Source of the DNA: an uncultured Bacilli bacterium | Lineage (GTDB): Bacteria; Bacillota_I; Bacilli_A; RF39; UBA660 | DNA length: 7,432 bases | Reading direction: 5' to 3' | NCBI GenBank assembly: GCA_934162425.1 | Contig: CAKPIS010000012.1 | Span: 1 to 7,432, forward strand | Part shown: piece after piece, positions 4,409 to 7,432 of the stretch | Layout of the letters: the number at the start of each line of letters is the position of its first letter | How positions within the stretch are numbered: the first letter of the stretch is position 1 | Notes under the pieces: generated by a model | Database searches by the model: none | What the model was told of the DNA's origin: nothing | What the model saw: only the letters and a program-made list of their open reading frames with translations | Made by a program: the position numbers and the translations under genes

Positions 4409-4717
4409 TTATCTAAATCTATTAAACTTTCTAAACATATAACGTTTATTATTAAATTTATATATTCTATCTTCATTTATAAAACGAAAAGGTACTCCTT
4501 CTTTTCTTGATATTCTTTTAGAATTATCATATCTTTCATCTAACTCATCAATCATTGTAGTTTTAATTGCATTCACAACAACTAAAACTATTGGTAAAAA
4601 TATAAATACTACACACATCATAACACCAAGTGTTATTCCATTTCCTACATCTATAGTAAATAACATTGATAAAAATTTAAGTGTATATTCAAATAAAAAT
4701 TTAATAACTTCTAACAT
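4409..4717 (-). CDS. membrane protein, 102 residues; candidate pVI-like minor coat protein
   Basis: ATG at 4717 follows GAAGAGGTAGTAT. The N-terminal 20 residues form an amphipathic or hydrophobic helix (EVIKFLFEYTLKFLSMLF), and residues about 28-50 are a strong membrane helix (ITLGVMMCVVFIFLPIVLVVV). The last 45 residues are hydrophilic and very basic, ending YMFRKFNRFR, probably cytoplasmic. Size and location, between the pIII-like genes and the Zot-like gene, resemble gene VI of Ff phages, but there is no recognisable sequence match, so this is a positional guess. Confidence 0.7.
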   Translation of the reverse strand: MLEVIKFLFEYTLKFLSMLFTIDVGNGITLGVMMCVVFIFLPIVLVVVNAIKTTMIDELDERYDNSKRISRKEGVPFRFINEDRIYKFNNKRYMFRKFNRFR

Positions 4718-4720
4718 ATA

Positions 4721-4867
4721 CTACCTCTTCACTAACTTTAAAGGAATGTAGAAAAGTTGAAATAAAAAAGTAATAAGCAAAGCTCCTAAAACTAAAGTTA
4801 AAATAGCATATATAAATTCAAACTCAACAGGTACAACACCTATTAAACTTTTAACTAACTCATACAT
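4721..4867 (-). CDS. small single-span membrane protein, 48 residues (minor coat candidate)
   Basis: ATG at 4867 follows AAAGGAGTGATTAT, placed right after the stop of the upstream pIII-like gene. The product (MYELVKSLIGVVPVEFEF...) has an N-terminal part with acidic residues, a hydrophobic core at about 19-41 (IYAILTLVLGALLITFLFQLF) and a basic tail (KLVKR). An acidic N-terminus, apolar middle and basic C-terminus is the layout of filamentous phage coat proteins, so it may be a minor coat protein or a second coat-like subunit. It ends three bases before the next ATG. Confidence 0.7.
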   Translation of the reverse strand: MYELVKSLIGVVPVEFEFIYAILTLVLGALLITFLFQLFYIPLKLVKR

Positions 4868-4879
4868 ATAATCACTCCT

Positions 4880-6220
4880 TTATAAAATAATTTTAACAAT
4901 ACCAATAATTATAGTTATCATAAAAGATAAATATAAAAATGATTGCAATGTCTGGGGTAATAACAAAATAAACCATCTAATAATATCAAAAACTTTAATT
5001 ATACTTGTCCATACACCTTTTAAAGCTTCTAATGGTTTATCAAAAATATCAGAAAAAACATTACCAGTATTATACTCAGAATAGCAATTAAAATCTCCAG
5101 CTGCACAACTAACACCAGGAACATATCCTTCTTCTGAAGACTTAGTAGATGTATCTGTTAATTTATCATAAGGAATTGTAGGGTATACTTTACCATTAAT
5201 ACTTACTTGAGGATTATCTTTATTATCTTCAGTAATATATGAAACATCAAAATAAGAAGTATCTACTTTAATATAATTATCTTTAGTAGTATCATAAGCT
5301 TTAATATAATAAATAGCATGATTCTTTATATCACTAGGTAATATATAAAATCTAGTAGAAGTATAATCATTATAATAAAGACTACAATTTTGTACTTTAG
5401 AACCAGTTAATATATCTTTTCTTTCAGTCTGTCCAAAATTATATATTGGAGTAGCACACAATTGACCTTTTACATAAATATTAGAATATTCAGAATAATT
5501 ATTACTAATTTCTTTAGTATAATCTTTTAAACTCAATGATACATAAGAATAATTATTAAGATTAATTTCTATATATTTATTATCAAGTTTATTAAAAAAT
5601 AAATTTTTAGATTTTGGAATAATATCATTCTGTGATAAATTAAATAAATTATTACCATTCATATCATTAACAATTATAGAATCTTGTAAATCATATACTA
5701 AATCAAAGTTTGAATCATAATACATATAAGGCAAATATGAAGAAGAAGAATCCGTTTTTGAAAATATATCTCTAAACTGAAAATTAGTAGGTCTAAAAAC
5801 ATGATAAATATCATCAAAACATTCATTACCTGCAATGCAATCCAATTTACTTCCATTTTTAAACCTATATTCAAAACTATACATAGTAGGTTTTTCTATA
5901 CTTAATTTTAAAAATGAAGAATAATTTAAAGGCATAGCATTATACATAATAAATTGAATAGTAAAATTAATATCACCATGAAGTAAAAATATAGAATAAT
6001 ATGGATAATCACTCTTAAATCTTTTTTCCCATATAGCAACTAAATTATCAATTTCTTTATCAATAAATTCATAAGAATACTCACCCGAAAAATAATAATT
6101 ATCATAAAAAGAATTATTATTAACACTAGTATCATAAACGTATGTTATTGTATCAGCTTTAACAGTATGCACACCAAATAAAGATACAATCCCAAATAAT
6201 AAAACTAAATATTTCTTCAT
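4880..6220 (-). CDS. large secreted, C-terminally anchored protein (pIII-like adsorption protein candidate)
   Basis: Probably the virion tip/adsorption protein, by layout rather than sequence match. The ATG at 6220 overlaps the TGA of the upstream gene (ATGA), with GGAGG in front. The 446-residue product starts with a typical signal peptide (MKKYLVLLFGIVSLFGVHTVKA, cleavage likely after A22). A long Asn/Tyr/Ser-rich extracellular part has exactly six cysteines (128, 134, 255, 279, 372, 379), spaced as three plausible disulphide pairs. A hydrophobic tail at about 414-446 is followed by no cytoplasmic domain. Ff pIII has the same plan: signal peptide, disulphide-stabilised outer domains, C-terminal anchor. 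The aromatic-rich outer part resembles no family I know. Confidence 0.75.
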   Translation of the reverse strand: MKKYLVLLFGIVSLFGVHTVKADTITYVYDTSVNNNSFYDNYYFSGEYSYEFIDKEIDNLVAIWEKRFKSDYPYYSIFLLHGDINFTIQFIMYNAMPLNYSSFLKLSIEKPTMYSFEYRFKNGSKLDCIAGNECFDDIYHVFRPTNFQFRDIFSKTDSSSSYLPYMYYDSNFDLVYDLQDSIIVNDMNGNNLFNLSQNDIIPKSKNLFFNKLDNKYIEINLNNYSYVSLSLKDYTKEISNNYSEYSNIYVKGQLCATPIYNFGQTERKDILTGSKVQNCSLYYNDYTSTRFYILPSDIKNHAIYYIKAYDTTKDNYIKVDTSYFDVSYITEDNKDNPQVSINGKVYPTIPYDKLTDTSTKSSEEGYVPGVSCAAGDFNCYSEYNTGNVFSDIFDKPLEALKGVWTSIIKVFDIIRWFILLLPQTLQSFLYLSFMITIIIGIVKIIL

Positions 6221-6957
6221 AATAACCTCCTAACTAATTCAATAATTACTAGTATTAATACAATTACAAATATAGACAAATATATATAATTACCAGTAAA
6301 CATATTTACTAAAAAACCTATTTTTTCAATAATTAAACTATAATAATTTAATAAAACATTCTTTTCTTCTTCATGAAGATCATACTTTTCTCCAACTTCC
6401 CATTCTATATATAAATCATATAAAGAAGGAACTTTTTCTTCTTGTAAAAAAACATGATTCTTATCATTATAATTTAAAATTAAATTAATATAATTACAAA
6501 ATAATTGCTTAGGATAAACATCAAAATTAAAATCTAATAAATTATAATAACTTATAACCCCATCAGTAATAACATATACAAAAAACCTACTTGATGGACC
6601 AATTTCAGTTAAATTATCATTTTCTAAAACAAAACGTTTAACAGAAGAATTAGCCTGAACATAATAATATTGATTAGAATTACCAAATACTCGATCAAAT
6701 GATAATTCTTTAGTTTCTAATATATATGCTATATATCTATTATTTTGTAAGTCATAAGAAATAACATAATAATTATAATTTTCAGAATTATTAATATAAT
6801 CTAATGTTTTAGTTCTAATATTAAGAAAATCATCATTTATATAACTAAAATCATTATCAGTAAAAGTATAATTATAAGTAGTAGCAGCACTTACAAAAGA
6901 AAATGAAAAAAAGAAAAGAGAAAATGTAAATATGATTAAAATACTAAATTTCTTCAT
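6217..6957 (-). CDS. secreted, C-terminally anchored protein (second pIII-like candidate)
   Basis: ATG at 6957 follows AGAGAGGAGAATTTGTT. The 246-residue product has a signal peptide (MKKFSILIIFTFSLFFFSFS..., probable cleavage after VSA at 22-24), a Tyr/Asn-rich outer domain with one cysteine (154), and a membrane anchor at about 224-241 followed by ELVRRLL. It has the same architecture as the next gene but about half the length and no cysteine pairs. The RR codons at its end (AGGAGG) double as the ribosome-binding site of that gene, so the two are translated together. A paired tip protein or a stepwise adsorption factor is plausible; function is not shown by sequence. Confidence 0.72.
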   Translation of the reverse strand: MKKFSILIIFTFSLFFFSFSFVSAATTYNYTFTDNDFSYINDDFLNIRTKTLDYINNSENYNYYVISYDLQNNRYIAYILETKELSFDRVFGNSNQYYYVQANSSVKRFVLENDNLTEIGPSSRFFVYVITDGVISYYNLLDFNFDVYPKQLFCNYINLILNYNDKNHVFLQEEKVPSLYDLYIEWEVGEKYDLHEEEKNVLLNYYSLIIEKIGFLVNMFTGNYIYLSIFVIVLILVIIELVRRLL

Positions 6958-6977
6958 AACAAATTCTCCTCTCTTTA

Positions 6978-7157
6978 TTAAAATAATCTTTTAACAAATG
7001 ATACAATAGCAAATGCAAAAGGAATACAGAAACCTACTAAAAGTAATGGTTGTCCAACAATCAATTCACAAATACTACCAACATACCCGATCATAGAAGT
7101 AAATACACTTCCAATATCAGTTAATACAGATGCTAAAGTAATTTCCCCGATTAACAT
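6978..7157 (-). CDS. probable major coat protein, 59 residues
   Basis: ATG at 7157 is preceded by GGAAGGTGG, seven bases away, one of the strongest ribosome-binding sites in the window, as expected for the most abundant virion protein. A nearby ATG at 7161 is in another frame and soon stops. The product starts MLIGEITLASVLTDIGSVF, with an amphipathic N-terminal half carrying two acids, then a strong hydrophobic segment at about 37-54 (PLLLVGFCIPFAFAIVSF) and a basic end (VKRLF). That is the layout of filamentous coat subunits: acidic/amphipathic outside, apolar middle, basic residues facing DNA. No signal peptide is evident, unlike Ff pVIII. It lies immediately before the pIII-like genes. Confidence 0.72.
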   Translation of the reverse strand: MLIGEITLASVLTDIGSVFTSMIGYVGSICELIVGQPLLLVGFCIPFAFAIVSFVKRLF

Positions 7158-7246
7158 ACATACACCACCTTCCCTTTTTATTCTTTTCTATAACATATTA
7201 AAAACCTCGCTTTGACTGAATTGAGTTAATTAATATAGTTATTACA
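7158..7246 (-). promoter_or_regulatory. leader of the coat gene
   Basis: This 89-base gap between the OB-fold-like gene and the coat gene is the longest between neighbouring genes from 7429 down to rep. It carries the strong ribosome-binding site of the coat gene. I see no consensus promoter and no stable GC-rich hairpin, though extra mRNA start or stability signals for the coat gene would be expected here. Confidence 0.3.
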
Positions 7247-7429
7247 TTATTTTCCAAATGGATTAATTTTAGTAGTATTAGACATTAATAATACTTTTTC
7301 TGCCTCATCTAGAAAAACTCTTTTTGAATATGTATCTGTTAATTTTAAATCTAAATATTCATATTCATTTCCCTTTTGGGAAGTAGCTTTTTTAATTGTG
7401 CCCTTTAATGTGAATTCTTGATTATTCAT
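7247..7429 (-). CDS. small OB-fold-like protein, probable ssDNA-binding protein
   Basis: Likely coats the displaced single strand and holds it for packaging, as pV does in Ff phages. The 60-residue product (MNNQEFTLKGTIKKATSQKG...) shows alternating beta-like stretches rich in basic and aromatic residues: FTLKGTIKKA, then EYEYLDLKL, then SKRVFLDEAE. Size and pattern fit a minimal OB fold; I cannot name a family with certainty. It lacks the acidic tail of cellular SSB and ends NPFGK. Only three bases lie before the ATG in this window, and the frame is open there (AGT), so a longer N-terminus or another start cannot be excluded. It precedes the coat gene, as gene V precedes gene VIII in Ff phages. 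Confidence 0.55.
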   Translation of the reverse strand: MNNQEFTLKGTIKKATSQKGNEYEYLDLKLTDTYSKRVFLDEAEKVLLMSNTTKINPFGK

Positions 7430-7432
7430 ACT

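Noticed and set aside
1..7432. Use of TGA as tryptophan (Mycoplasma/Spiroplasma code), suggested by AT-richness and small size
   Set aside because: Several genes end in TGA exactly overlapping the next ATG, and tryptophan is encoded by TGG throughout, so the standard code fits.
1..7432. CRISPR array, tRNA, rRNA or insertion sequence
   Set aside because: No regularly spaced repeats, no cloverleaf-like segment and no transposase-like frame were seen on either strand.

Overview
The window looks like most or all of the genome of a small filamentous (inovirus-like) phage or prophage from a low-GC Gram-positive host (Bacillota or an Acholeplasma-like relative). Every credible gene lies on the minus strand in one tightly packed series. 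The DNA is very AT-rich, ribosome-binding sites are strong (GGAGG/GAGGTGA types), and stop/start overlaps are frequent. TGA is used as a stop several times, so the standard code applies rather than the Mycoplasma/Spiroplasma code. Three anchors support the assignment: a Rep_trans-type rolling-circle initiator, a Zot/pI-type assembly ATPase directly upstream of it, and a 59-residue coat-like peptide in the right place. No secretin (pIV) gene is seen, as expected for a host without an outer membrane, and no integrase or transposase is visible.

Layout in the direction of transcription (high to low coordinates). 7429-6978 holds a small OB-fold-like protein, probably the ssDNA-binding protein, and the probable major coat protein. 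6957-4880 holds two tandem secreted proteins with C-terminal membrane anchors, probably pIII-like tip/adsorption proteins. 4867-3624 holds six small proteins, most of them membrane proteins, in the place where filamentous phages keep minor coat and assembly genes. 3618-2872 is the Zot-like ATPase. 2843-2876 is a strong hairpin at the end of that gene. 2818-1658 is rep, with a GC-clamped hairpin just inside its start that is the best double-strand-origin candidate. 1298-1657 is a non-coding region with a run of hairpins, likely the complementary-strand origin and/or packaging signal. 1297-117 is a cluster of six small genes of unknown function, most with one membrane segment. 84-35 holds a consensus promoter and a strong ribosome-binding site opening a gene that runs off the left end.

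Working model: Rep nicks near its own start, and rolling-circle replication displaces the minus strand, which carries all genes in coding sense. The small OB protein coats the single strand, a hairpin from the intergenic region marks it for packaging, and the Zot ATPase drives assembly through the cytoplasmic membrane with the coat and tip proteins. If the window is one circular genome, the promoter at 57-84 would read across the junction into the ssDNA-binding and coat genes, giving the order ssDNA-binding, coat, pIII, small membrane proteins, pI, Rep. This resembles the V-VIII-III-VI-I core of Ff phages. Circularity cannot be shown from the window alone.
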